Assembly (NCBI GenBank): GCA_013306675.1
Contig: JABLUY010000024.1
Location: forward strand, 1 to 64,000
Reading direction: 5' to 3'
Source: Thraustochytrium sp. TN22
Taxonomy: Eukaryota > Sar > Bigyra > Thraustochytrida > Thraustochytriidae
Length of the DNA stretch: 64,000 nucleotides
The stretch's first letter is position 1. Every line of letters starts with the position of its first letter. Both the position numbers and the translations under genes were made by a program. The notes beneath the pieces were generated by a model. The model had not been told where the DNA came from and ran no database searches. It saw nothing but the letters and a program-made list of their open reading frames with translations. Below are positions 1 to 9,308 of this stretch, one piece after another.

Positions 1-54
1 TGCATTGCATTGCATTGCATTGCATTGCATTGCATTGCATTGCATTGCATTGCA
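1..54. repeat. TGCAT pentanucleotide microsatellite at the left edge
   Basis: The window opens with about 10.8 perfect copies of TGCAT, ending where the sequence turns to ACCGCC. The array probably continues to the left. It keeps one frame open (a CIALH peptide repeat), but there is no reason to think it is translated. Confidence 0.95.
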
Positions 55-308
55 CCGCCAGGTCCGCGGTTCTTGACGCAAGGGGCTGGACGTACTCGCA
101 CGCCCGATACCTCGGGTTTTCTCTGGCTTACCTCTCGCCGGCGCCAACCTTCAAGTTGCGTTTGCCATGGCAGGGAAGCCTGACAGGACAGGTCACTGCG
201 ACCGTGATCGCGAGGAAACTTAGTCGTTGCGCCGCGAGCGGCGCGGCGCGTGCCCCGCCAGCCTGCTCTCGCGCGTCGGCGGCGCGGCAGTCGGGCTTGG
301 CGGCGAAC

Positions 309-1751
309 ATGGAGTGGCTGGCGGGCGCGCGCGCGGGCGGCGCGGGCGCGGCGCGGGCGGACGAGTCCGGCGCTCGAGCCGCGCGGCCCGGCGGCCCCGA
401 CGGCGGCGGCGACGGCGGCGGCGGCGGCTTGCAGGGCGGCGTGATGCCCTCAGGGGAGGTCCGGCACGGGGACGAGCACGAGCGCGAGGCCGGCGCCGAC
501 GTCGCCTCTTCCGAGCACGAGGGCGAGACCGCGAAGAGGAAGGGCATGGCGCGTGGCTGGCCGAGCGGGACCAGCCTCGCCAGCGAAGCGTCCAGCTCCA
601 GCTCCAGCTCGAGCTCGGACAGCAGCGACGAGGACGAGGAGGACGACGACGTGCTGCTCAGGTACCGACCGCTGTCGGACCGAGGCGCGGCGCCGCTGCC
701 GGGCCCGGGCTGGCGCGCAAGGGGATCAGCGGAGAGGGGGGCCTTGCTCGTGGCGACGCCTCCCTCGCCAGGGTCCTCAGCGCCGACCTCGTCAGGGTCT
801 GCGGCCGAGTACGAGCGCGTGGAGGAGCAAGAAGTCTCGCTGGGCAACGCGCTCGACGACGGCGCCCTGGGGGCATCCATGGAGGACCTGCAGGCGTTTC
901 GCGAGGCGCTCGAGAGGCCAGCCATGTCGCAGATCGCCAAAGACGTCAAGCTCTTCGTGGCGAGCGTCCGACTCCTGTGCGCTGAGATCGGCCGCGACGA
1001 CCTGCGCGAGCACGCGCTTCAGGTCGACCTGGAGGCACGTGTGGCGGGCTTTTTGGCGCGCATGGACGAGGCCGTGGCCGTGGCGACCGACGCGCGTGAG
1101 GCGGAGCTCACCGCCCTGCGCGTGGGCATGGAGACCATGGTCCTCTCGCGCCTGCACCCGTTCGTCTTTGCGCAGGACCGCCTCGAGCTGGAGCGCGGCA
1201 GGCGGTTGTATCGGCGACTCGCTCGCCTGCGCACGGTCGTCACTGCTGACGGCCTCGAGGTGCCGGCCGCGTGCCGCAGCGAAATGATGCTGGCGCTCGT
1301 GCAGGACGAGCTGCGCCGCATGGATCACTTCGCGTCGCCAGGCGAGAAGTTACGCTGCGTCGTGCGCGCTTGCTCCATCGTGTCCACCACGCTGGCGCGC
1401 AGCACGCTCAGCGCGCGCGGCTCGTGGGCGCGCGGCGCGCGGCACAAGGACTGCGCGGAAGGCACCGGCCACGTCGCGGGCGGCGCAGACGCCTTCTTTC
1501 CCGCCTTTTGCTTCGCGGTCCTCCAAGCAGACCTGCCCGACCTCTGGGTCAACCTCGAGTACATCCGCAAGTTCCACTGCCCGTCCAGTCTGAGAATCTC
1601 GCGCGCCGGCTACTGCTTCGTCAACCTGCAGTCCGTGGTGGCCTTCTTTGACGAGGCGGGCCCGGCCGCGCTGGACGTCTCGCAGGCCGCCTATGATGCC
1701 GCCATGGCTGGCCTCGAGCAGCCTCCGGAGGCGCCCCGTGTATTGAGTTGA
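309..1751 (+). CDS. VPS9-domain protein, predicted Rab5-family GEF
   Basis: The C-terminal part (about residues 320-450 of 480) has the VPS9 fold signature: PGEKLRCVVRACSIV, then an Asp/Phe-rich helix, then ADLPDLWVNLEYIRKF and a GYCFVNLQSVVAFF ending. VPS9 domains exchange GDP for GTP on Rab5/Rab21-type GTPases on early endosomes. The N-terminal half is low complexity: Ala/Gly/Arg-rich, then a serine run followed by an acidic DEDEEDDD stretch, which may be phosphorylated by acidophilic kinases. No FYVE, SH2 or ankyrin partner domain is visible. The start chosen is the ATG in the context AACATGG; the frame is open further upstream only through the microsatellite. A second VPS9 protein lies at 18992-22255. 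Family call is good; partner Rab is inferred. Confidence 0.85.
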   Translation: MEWLAGARAGGAGAARADESGARAARPGGPDGGGDGGGGGLQGGVMPSGEVRHGDEHEREAGADVASSEHEGETAKRKGMARGWPSGTSLASEASSSSSSSSSDSSDEDEEDDDVLLRYRPLSDRGAAPLPGPGWRARGSAERGALLVATPPSPGSSAPTSSGSAAEYERVEEQEVSLGNALDDGALGASMEDLQAFREALERPAMSQIAKDVKLFVASVRLLCAEIGRDDLREHALQVDLEARVAGFLARMDEAVAVATDAREAELTALRVGMETMVLSRLHPFVFAQDRLELERGRRLYRRLARLRTVVTADGLEVPAACRSEMMLALVQDELRRMDHFASPGEKLRCVVRACSIVSTTLARSTLSARGSWARGARHKDCAEGTGHVAGGADAFFPAFCFAVLQADLPDLWVNLEYIRKFHCPSSLRISRAGYCFVNLQSVVAFFDEAGPAALDVSQAAYDAAMAGLEQPPEAPRVLS

Positions 1752-2091
1752 GCCGGCGCGCGCTCTCAAGCCGAGCGTATGCCGATAGAATTTTTTGTAA
1801 AATGACAAGGACATGAAAAACCTCTTGCAGGTCTTACTTACCCCGGCAGTGCATCAATCCCAGTCATGCACGACAAGATGTCCAACGCTGTCCCTCCACC
1901 ATCGTTACAGAGATAGGACAGGAGAGACCACCGGTCATGGGCGAGAAGGCGTCCAAAGCTTCCCAACACCGCTTCCCTCCACTACTAGCTAGCTCTCACC
2001 TTGCCTTACCTTACCTTACCTACCTTTAGCACAAAGAAGAAAGAAACAACGCGCCCCCTCGGCCCCGGGGCCGGCCAAGCTCAACTTGCGA
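1752..2091. other. Convergent intergenic interval
   Basis: Lies between the 3' ends of the VPS9 gene and the transportin gene. It holds a CTAGCTAGCT run at about 1985 and a CCTTA-type run at about 2001-2022. No gene is visible. Confidence 0.6.
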
Positions 2092-4959
2092 CTACGGCTC
2101 GAGAAGGCCGCAGGAGCGCAGCTCGCGGGACACCGTGGCGTTAAGGGCCGAGTACACGCGCTCCCAAACGCCGGCAGCCCGCATGGACTGTTTGCAGGTC
2201 TCGAGCGCCGTGGCGGTGGCCTCGGCCAGAGCCGGGGAGAGGTCGTCGGTAACGGTAACGACGAGCATGTTGCACAGATACGAGAAGCCATCGTGCATGG
2301 CGGCCGGGTTGGTGTTGACGCAGGCCAGCAGACCGGTGACGCAGTCGTTGCGCTCGTCCTCGCTCGCGGAGTTCGCAATGCTTTTGAGCACGATGCACCA
2401 GGCACGAGCGCAGGTGTCGAGGTGCGGGGCGACCAGGTCGACGCAGTGCAGCGCGATGCGGCCGAGCGTGATGGCGGCGTTGACGCGGATCGAGTCCTCA
2501 AGAGAGTCGGCGCGCAGCAGCATGACGAGACGCGCCACGGGTTCCTCGGCGAACTGGCGCACGGCCGGGCCGAGCTGCAGAGCGAGCTCGCCGTAGGCCC
2601 AGATGGCGTTGTTCACCGTCTGCACGGAGAGAAGATCGTGGTCCGGCTCGCGCATGTGGCGCGTGAGCACCTGGGCGATTTGCGGCAGCACCTGCTCCAG
2701 CTCACGGGGCATCTCGCGCACGAGGTCGCCCGTGATCTCAAAGGCGAGCTGCAGCGTGTCGGCGTCCTCCACCTTGTAGAGCTGCATGAGGAGCGCGAGG
2801 AACTGGTCCTTCTCCCAGAGCTGCACAAAGTCGTGGCCGAGGCCCTCCACGAAGGAGGTGAGCACCTGGATGGACGAGTACATGAAGTCCTTCTCGATGT
2901 CATCCTGCGTGAGGCCCATGGCCTCGCAGGTCATGAGCAGCGTGAGCGTCTCCTCGATCCAGTGCATGCAGCGGTTGTACAGCGGCGGCGCCACCGGCCC
3001 AATGGCCGTGCCAATGACGGACTCCATGCAGGCAAGCGTCTCCAGGTAGTCGATCGCCAAGGTGTCGGTGCTGTCAATGCGCTCAAAGTCCTGCCAGATG
3101 ACCTGCAGCAGCGCGTTGACGATCTCCGGCTGCTTCATGGCCTCCGGAACGGCGTCGAAGAGCGTCGCCACCACGTCCAGCATAGACTTCTTGCTGTTCA
3201 CCTGGTACATGCTGTAGGCGCGCACGAGCTCCGGGACCATGTCCGCGGCAAAGTCGCTCAAGAGCTCGCCCGAGGCCTCCACGAAGGTGCTCAGACTCGA
3301 GCACGCGGCGTGCTGCACGCGCTTGTTGCGGTCGCTTGTGGCTCCCGTGAGCACCAGCACGTAGTCGCGCACCAGGCCGTCGCCGGCCTGGCCCGACCCG
3401 TGCACGCTGCACACCCAGGCTGACAGCTTGCTCAGCGTCCAGAGCGCCGTGATGCGCAGCGGCGTCTCGCGGCCGCCGCGCGCCTGCTGCAGCAGGTAGT
3501 TGACCAGCCCCGGCATGTGCGGGCCCAGCGCTTCGCCGTAGGCCTCGCCCACGGCGCCCAACGCCATCACGGCCACCTCGCGCACGCGCCAGTCGTTGTT
3601 CGGCTGCAGGCTCGTCTGCAGCAAAGGCACGAGCACCGGCAGCACCTTTGCGCCATCCTCCACCTGGGAGATGGCGTGCAAGGCGCGACCGGACGACTTG
3701 CGGATCGTCCACAGGCTGTGGTACTCGTCGTCATCGTCGTCATCGGCACCATCGTCGCCGTCGTCCTCATCGTCGCCACTGCCGCCGTTCGCGCCGCTGC
3801 CGCCCGCAGAGGAGGCGCCCCCCGCGTCACCGCCGCCACCAGCCGCCAGCGCTGCGTTGCCGCCCTTATTCTTGCTGACATCGTCACTGTGCACAGAGGG
3901 CCGGATGTTCTGTACGCGGTCCGGCACGCTCGTGTCATTTTCCTCGTCATCAAAGCCAGCCATGACGAGCTCCTCGTCCGAGTAGGTCATGCGGCGCAGC
4001 AGCGCAGGCAGCAGCGAGCCCAGATGCGGCTCGACGGCACGCTGCGCGATGGCAGGCTCGTCGCAAATCTCGAGCCAAAAGTCACAGGCGGCGAAGGCCA
4101 CCTCCTCGCTCTCGTCGTTCAGCGCGCTCACCATGAAGAGCGCAATCGAGTCCAAATGCTGCGCCAGGAGGTCGAAGCGACAGCCCACCGCTAGCGATGT
4201 GAGCCCGCGGCAGACCTCCTTACGTACGCCTGGCTCGGCGCTCTGCGCCAGCGTCGACCACAGACGCAGCAAATCCTCGGCGCGCGCCGACAGCAGTGGT
4301 GGCAAGGGCTCCAGCTCCATGAGGGTGTTCACGCACTGCAGCGCCAGCACGCAGTAACGCGGCTTGGGGTTGTTGAAATGATGCATGAGCAACGGCACGA
4401 AGGTGGTCAGGAAGGCACCCGACTGCTCCTCGTCCGCCAGCTGGTAGCCCGTTTCGTCGCACATCTCCTTGACGAGCTCCAGCGCGCAGGCGAAGGCCTG
4501 CTCGTCCGCCGTCTGCGTCAGCGCGCCGTGCAGGAAGCTGAGCAGGTCCGGCCAGTCCTTGACGCCGCACAGCGTGGCCAGCGTGGACGCCAGCGCCTGT
4601 GCCGACTTGCGCAGCGCCGGGCTCGGGTCCGCCAGCTCCTGCAGCACGCTGCGCCGCACCTGCGCCAGGCCGTCCTCGGTCAGCACGCCGTCCGACACGC
4701 CCACGCGCACGGCCTTGAGCAGCACCAGGCTCGCCATGTGTCGCTGCGTCTCCGAGCTCCCCAGCCTCCCGGACTCCGCGAACAGGAAGCTCAGGTACCG
4801 CACGAACTCCGCCCTGTGCGCCAGCAGGTCCACCTGCTGCTGGATCCCGCGGTGCTCATCGTTCGACAGCCCCGGCCGCTGCGCCGCCTCCAGCAGTTGC
4901 ACCAGCTGCTGCAGGGTGCCCTCCTCCGGCCGCCACCCGCCGCCCAGCGCGCTCTCCAT
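2092..4959 (-). CDS. TNPO1: Transportin-1-like karyopherin beta (nuclear import receptor)
   Basis: A 955-residue HEAT-repeat protein matching transportin/Kap-beta2 along its length (the family is about 890-900 residues). The diagnostic part is the acidic H8 loop: after RVQNIRP there is a Gly/Ala/Ser-rich insert, then a DDEDDGDD to DDDDDDEY acidic tract, followed by LWTIRKSSGRALHAIS, equivalent to the WNLRKCSAAALDVL segment of the human protein. The loop is longer than in animals (about residues 333-416). Transportin carries PY-NLS cargoes such as hnRNPs and ribosomal proteins into the nucleus and releases them on RanGTP binding. The ATG at 4959 gives a complete N-terminal HEAT repeat. It is transcribed divergently from the SANT-like gene, with 317 bp between the two starts. 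Confidence 0.93.
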   Translation of the reverse strand: MESALGGGWRPEEGTLQQLVQLLEAAQRPGLSNDEHRGIQQQVDLLAHRAEFVRYLSFLFAESGRLGSSETQRHMASLVLLKAVRVGVSDGVLTEDGLAQVRRSVLQELADPSPALRKSAQALASTLATLCGVKDWPDLLSFLHGALTQTADEQAFACALELVKEMCDETGYQLADEEQSGAFLTTFVPLLMHHFNNPKPRYCVLALQCVNTLMELEPLPPLLSARAEDLLRLWSTLAQSAEPGVRKEVCRGLTSLAVGCRFDLLAQHLDSIALFMVSALNDESEEVAFAACDFWLEICDEPAIAQRAVEPHLGSLLPALLRRMTYSDEELVMAGFDDEENDTSVPDRVQNIRPSVHSDDVSKNKGGNAALAAGGGGDAGGASSAGGSGANGGSGDDEDDGDDGADDDDDDEYHSLWTIRKSSGRALHAISQVEDGAKVLPVLVPLLQTSLQPNNDWRVREVAVMALGAVGEAYGEALGPHMPGLVNYLLQQARGGRETPLRITALWTLSKLSAWVCSVHGSGQAGDGLVRDYVLVLTGATSDRNKRVQHAACSSLSTFVEASGELLSDFAADMVPELVRAYSMYQVNSKKSMLDVVATLFDAVPEAMKQPEIVNALLQVIWQDFERIDSTDTLAIDYLETLACMESVIGTAIGPVAPPLYNRCMHWIEETLTLLMTCEAMGLTQDDIEKDFMYSSIQVLTSFVEGLGHDFVQLWEKDQFLALLMQLYKVEDADTLQLAFEITGDLVREMPRELEQVLPQIAQVLTRHMREPDHDLLSVQTVNNAIWAYGELALQLGPAVRQFAEEPVARLVMLLRADSLEDSIRVNAAITLGRIALHCVDLVAPHLDTCARAWCIVLKSIANSASEDERNDCVTGLLACVNTNPAAMHDGFSYLCNMLVVTVTDDLSPALAEATATALETCKQSMRAAGVWERVYSALNATVSRELRSCGLLEP

Positions 4960-5276
4960 CCTCCGGCCCCGCCTTGCGCCTCGACCTCGACTTGGATGCG
5001 CTCCAGCTCCACCGCCTTGGCGACCACCACCCGCGGTTCGCCGCTTTCGGACGCTGTCCGCGCCGTCCGCGACGTCCGCGACGTCCGCGACGTCCGCGAC
5101 GTCTTTCGGACCAGCGCCCTGCGCAGAGCGCGCGGCAGAGCGAGCAGCTTGCGCAGCGCGGAGCAGACGGCGCGGCGCGGCGCGGCGCGGCGCAGCCCGG
5201 GACCGCGCGGGCCGCGCTCTCGGCCCGTCCCCGTCTCTCGCCGCCTCCCGCCGCGCCTGCTGCCCGGGGGCGGCTC
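4960..5276. promoter_or_regulatory. Divergent promoter interval with GGCGC repeat
   Basis: This 317-bp gap separates two divergent starts and must hold both 5' flanks. It contains a GACGTCCGC-type repeat (CGACGTCCG repeated near 5062-5104) and five tandem GGCGC units at about 5169-5194. No TATA box is evident. Promoter role is inferred from position. Confidence 0.5.
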
Positions 5277-6036
5277 ATGGAGGCGGAGATGGGGGCGGCG
5301 GACGCGGCGGCGCCGTCGTTAGAATGCGCCCGCGGGGACAAGCCGGCTGAGGAGCAGCCGCTTGACGGCCGCGAGGACTACGTGCGGTTCATGCGCAAGG
5401 AGCTGTGCCCGGCGGAGATGGTGAACGAGAACGGCACTCTGAATGACGCGTACTTTCAACCCAAGTCGGACCTCTCCGGCGTTGAGTGGGACGCGGCGGC
5501 GCTCGAGGACCTGCACAAGGGGCTTGCGGACCTTGGCGTCGGCCGCTGGGCCGCCATCAAGGCCAAGTACCTGCCGCTTTGGGTGAGTTGCGGCGAAGTG
5601 AAGCGATCGTTACGCACGCGCTCAGCGACAGAAAGACTGACGGGACTGACCCACACAGGACGACCTCGCGATCAGGTTCAAGACCTGCCTGCTGCTCGGA
5701 TCGCAGGATCTCGCCGCGTACGAAGGCCGCACCTTTACCGCCGAGGAGCTGGCTGCGGAGCGCGCGCGCAACGAGGCGGCCGCTCAAGCTGCGGGTCGAT
5801 GGCACTTTGGTGTGCGCGTCAGCGAGGAGTTTGGCTTGCAGCTCGGCGACAAGAAGCCGGCATCGTCGTCTTCTGCAGACGCACCGTCCCCTACACCTAC
5901 AGGGAGCGCGTCGCCTGCGCCAACGCAGTCCCCAGCACCAGCGCAATCCCCGGCGCCAACTCAATCCCCGGCGCCATCTCAATCCCCGGCGCCAACACAG
6001 TCCCCGGCGCCGTCTCAGTCGCCGGCACCAAATTGA
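5277..6036 (+). CDS. Myb/SANT-like domain protein with one intron and a C-terminal QSPAP repeat tail
   Basis: Two exons, 5277-5582 and 5659-6036, joined in phase 0 across a 76-nt intron (GTGAGT at 5583, ACACAG ending at 5658), give 227 residues. Splicing is supported because it makes one continuous conserved-looking helical unit: LEDLHKGLADLGVGRW, AAIKAKYLPLW, then DDLAIRFKTCLLLGSQDLAAY. This resembles a Myb/SANT-like three-helix fold with the spaced tryptophans. It is preceded by a YVRFMRKELCPAEM segment, and followed by an Ala/Glu helix and a tail of repeated QSPAPT/QSPAPS units. Without splicing the frame runs into unrelated sequence. DNA or chromatin binding is possible but not shown. Confidence 0.72.
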
Positions 6037-6599
6037 TTGACGGTAAAATGACGTGAAACAACATTGCCAACTTCACCTACGAGACGAGATGGAGGAGGAG
6101 CGCATGCGCATTAGCATCGCGATGAGCGAGCTAGCTCTCCTACGGCTCCCTGAGACTTCAGTGGCCTGCCAGAGGGCAAGCCCTCGACCAACTCGTTTTG
6201 GTGCAGCGCCGTGTTACCTCTACCGGCGCGCATCCGCTCAACGCCAAGGTCAAAAAAGGCTTTGCCACGAGTAGATCCTGCCCAACGCGCTCCACGCGGA
6301 CGGCGTGTGCTAGACGCCCGGCCTTGGCAACACGCGTTCCTCAAACAAATTGCGGCAAGCGATGCATGGCTGGCGAAGGCATCTTCAATCAGCACGACGG
6401 TTCTCCTTTTGCTGATGATTTGAGCCGAGACAGGGAGACAGTTCGGAATACAATAGTCGGTTAGAACTTTAGAACGAGGGCACCACGTCGGAAGACCTCG
6501 CGACATGCAGCAAAATGCCAAGGTCATGTGTGTGAGAGAGGGAAGGGTTTGATCAGCAGGGAGAGAAGAAGAGCTTACAACTTGAAAACCAGGGCCGCT
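6037..6599. other. Convergent intergenic interval
   Basis: 563 bp between the SANT-like gene and the 3' end of the coiled-coil gene. It is less GC-rich than the genes. Nothing recognisable was found in it. Confidence 0.55.
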
Positions 6600-7487
6600 T
6601 CACGCGTGCATCGCAGCGGGCGCGCGCTCCTGAGGCTGCTCCTCCGAAGAGGACGCCGGATTCGCGGCAGCGGCGGCAGCCGCGGTCGCCGCTTTGTCCT
6701 CTGGCGGCACCAAGGTCGATGCGAGCGCCGGGAAGCGCTCACCGACAACACGAGCGGCGTGCCGCAGGTAGACATCCGGCTCGCCCACAGAGTTGTGCAG
6801 GCCGTGGCGCGCCGCGACGATGCGCAGCGCGCGCGCCAGAAACACGACGACGGCCGCGCGCGCAAAGTTGGCGAACATCTGCTGACGCTGATGGCGCCGG
6901 CCCGGCACAAGCGGCAGCGTCCCGGTGACCGTGGATACGAGCGAGACTGGCATGTTGACGAGCGGCGACTTGGAGGCGACCCACGAAAAGAGCAGAATGA
7001 CCGCGTCCAGCGTGGCGTCCTGCTTGAGCTTGGAGATCATGAGGCGGCCGAACTCAGCACGATGGCTCTCGAGAATCTGGCGCTGCGCGGCCAGCTCCTC
7101 CTTGTACTCGGCGGCCAGCCGCTCCAGGTGACGGCGCTGGCCCTCGACGCGCTGCTCGAGCTCGCCAATGGACTGCTCCTGCTCGGCCACCTGCGCGCCG
7201 GTCTCTGCCAGCGTGACGCCCTGGTCGTCCACCTGGCCCTTGAGGCTGATGAGCGCGCGCTCGCCCAGCGAGAGCCGCGCGTCGAGCTCCTCCTGCCTGC
7301 GCGCCAGCCTCGCGTTATCCGCGCGGTTCGACAGCCCGAGCATGAGCCCCAGCGCGCCTGCGCGCGAGCTCGCCACCGCCAGCTCGCGCTGCGACGCCTG
7401 GAACGCCGTCATCGCCTGCACAAGCTGCTGCCGCTTGTGCCCGCTCGCCACGAGCGCCCCCGCCTGCGCCTTGCCGCTCGCGTTCAT
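6600..7487 (-). CDS. Coiled-coil protein with predicted C-terminal membrane segments, function unknown
   Basis: A 295-residue protein from the ATG at 7487 (two codons downstream of a GTG that some callers would use). Residues about 60-150 form a strong coiled coil rich in Glu/Gln/Leu heptads (for example EELDARLSLGERALISLKG). Two mainly hydrophobic stretches follow: LDAVILLFSWVASKSPLVNM, and the AAVVVFLARALRIVAA segment. The tail is Ala/Ser/Glu-rich and disordered. The layout suggests a tail-anchored or hairpin membrane protein displaying a coiled coil. I do not recognise the family. Two GGCGC-type repeat blocks lie just upstream on its coding strand. Confidence 0.6.
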   Translation of the reverse strand: MNASGKAQAGALVASGHKRQQLVQAMTAFQASQRELAVASSRAGALGLMLGLSNRADNARLARRQEELDARLSLGERALISLKGQVDDQGVTLAETGAQVAEQEQSIGELEQRVEGQRRHLERLAAEYKEELAAQRQILESHRAEFGRLMISKLKQDATLDAVILLFSWVASKSPLVNMPVSLVSTVTGTLPLVPGRRHQRQQMFANFARAAVVVFLARALRIVAARHGLHNSVGEPDVYLRHAARVVGERFPALASTLVPPEDKAATAAAAAAANPASSSEEQPQERAPAAMHA

Positions 7488-8429
7488 CTTCACGCCGAGG
7501 CCGACCGTCTCGCCCCGCCCCGCGCCGCGCCGCGCCGCGCCGCGCCGCGCCGCTTCTCGCAGGCCAGGCCGGGACCGCCGCGCCCCCCGCCGCGGGAGCT
7601 CGCGCGCCTGCCGCCGCGCCGCGCCGCGCCGCGCCGCGCCCGGGCTGAGGTTGAGGTTCTGCTCGGCGCCGGCGCGCGCGCGCGGGTCCGACTCGCCGGC
7701 GACCTCCGAGACGGCGCTGCCCTCAGGCTGCTCTGCTTGTGCGCGGGGACCGCGCGCACGAGTGACCCGCGCCTCGTCGTTGGGTGAGGCACGAAACGTC
7801 CAGCCGCAGCCAGAGGCCGGCGACGGCGTAGGCTGAGGCGGCGTGGTCGCTAGCTAGCTAGCTAGGGCTCAGCATCGTGGAGCTCAAGGTTGAGGCTTCT
7901 GGCTGCTCCGAGCGCTCGCCTCAAGTTCAACGCAGGAAGAACAAGTCACAAGGCGGGAGCCTCGCGACGCGGGCGCTCGTGACAGGTTAGGGCTGCTCGC
8001 TCGCACGGGACGGGCGTGCGCATGCAGACGTTGGCGGAGCGAATTGGCCGTCCGCCGCTGCAATCCGCTGCCGCCTCGAAGCGAGATCTCCTCGTTGGAT
8101 GCCATGCCATGGCAGGCATTGCAAGCAAGGTGGTACGCTTGGACGAGGTCCCCTGGCGCTTGCGCGGGCTGCGCAGAGTCAGTCTGGGAGTGCAGCGAGC
8201 GCTGCGAGGCCGAGGCGACTCGGGAGACGAGCACGAGCGCTCGTGGCCGGGCGCAGCCGGTCGGCAGCAGGCTGTCGCCGAGGCTGCCAGCGTCGTCTGC
8301 GCCGCCCTGCAGCTGCAGGCCGGCATCGTGATGGCGGGCCGTTTTGCCCGCCACTGGGTCTCGCGGTCAAGTCGAGCTCTAACCGCGGCGGCAGAACTCC
8401 TGACGCCGCGCGCGCGCGAGCGCGGGGCC

Positions 8430-8463
<34 letters not shown>

Positions 8464-8524
8464 GAAAAGGCGGCGGCGGGAGCGGCGGCAGAGGGCCAGG
8501 CGGCCGGCCCGCGCTGACGCGAGC
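7488..8524. promoter_or_regulatory. Divergent intergenic interval with GGCGC repeats and a CTAG run
   Basis: About 1 kb between two divergent starts. It carries pentanucleotide blocks at about 7507-7552 and 7614-7642 (GGCGC on the minus strand, the coding strand of the 7487 gene), a GCTAGCTAGCTAGCTAGG run at 7849-7866, and a GCGGCG triplet run near 8430-8462. The + frame is open from an ATG at 8099, but that stretch is low-complexity Arg/Gly/Ala and is probably leader. Confidence 0.5.
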
Positions 8525-9277
8525 ATGAGCGCGCCGGGACATGACCGGGACGCTCGGCGCGCGGCAGGGGCCGCGGGCGCGCGCGGCGGCGGCGGCGGCG
8601 CGGCGGAGAGCACGCTGGGCGCGAGCGCGTTCGGGCTGAGCGCGCTGGGCGCGTCGGACCTGCTGGCGGACGCCTCCCGCGACGAGGCGGCGCTTCTGGC
8701 GCAAGACAGCAGCGGCAGCGGCAGCGGCAGCGGCAGCAAGAACGAGGTGGAGCTCGGGGCGAGCGACATCGAGGAGCTGCTGCGCGGGCTGCAGGCGCGA
8801 CCGCCGGCGGACCGGCGCGTGCCAGTGCCAGCTGCCGCGGCGCCCGTGGCGGACCCGTATTTGGAGGACGAGGTGCAGCGCCTGCAAACCGAGAACGCGC
8901 ACGTGCGGGCGTATGCCGCGCGGCTGGAGAGCGAGCTGCGGCGCCTGGTCCAGAGGCAGCAGCGCGGCGCCACCCGTGGCCGCGCGGCGCAGGATGATGA
9001 GAGTGCAAGTGCGGGCGAGGATGGCGCCGGCGAGGAGGAGGAAGAGGGCGCAGATGCGTTGTCGCCGTGGGTGGCGACACCGCAGATCTTCTCGCCCCTG
9101 CTGGCGGCGTACGACGGCCACCTGACGGAGCTGCGTAGCAGGCTGGGCGCGGCAGAGCGGCAGCTGGAGGCCGACCGCGAGCACATCGCGCGGCTAACGC
9201 GCGAAAACGAGCAGCTCGGCGCAGACCTCGACGCGGAGCTGCAGCACCGCATCGCCGACCTGGAGGCGGCGCCGTCC

Positions 9278-9308
<31 letters not shown>

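Noticed and set aside
2086-3423. Plus-strand open frame opposite transportin
   Set aside because: The HEAT-repeat match on the minus strand is continuous; the antisense product has no family.
8099-8524. Extending the SCLT1-like protein to the upstream ATG at 8099
   Set aside because: The added 142 residues are Arg/Gly/Ala low complexity, read through the GCGGCG run in the promoter region; the ATG at 8525 fits better.
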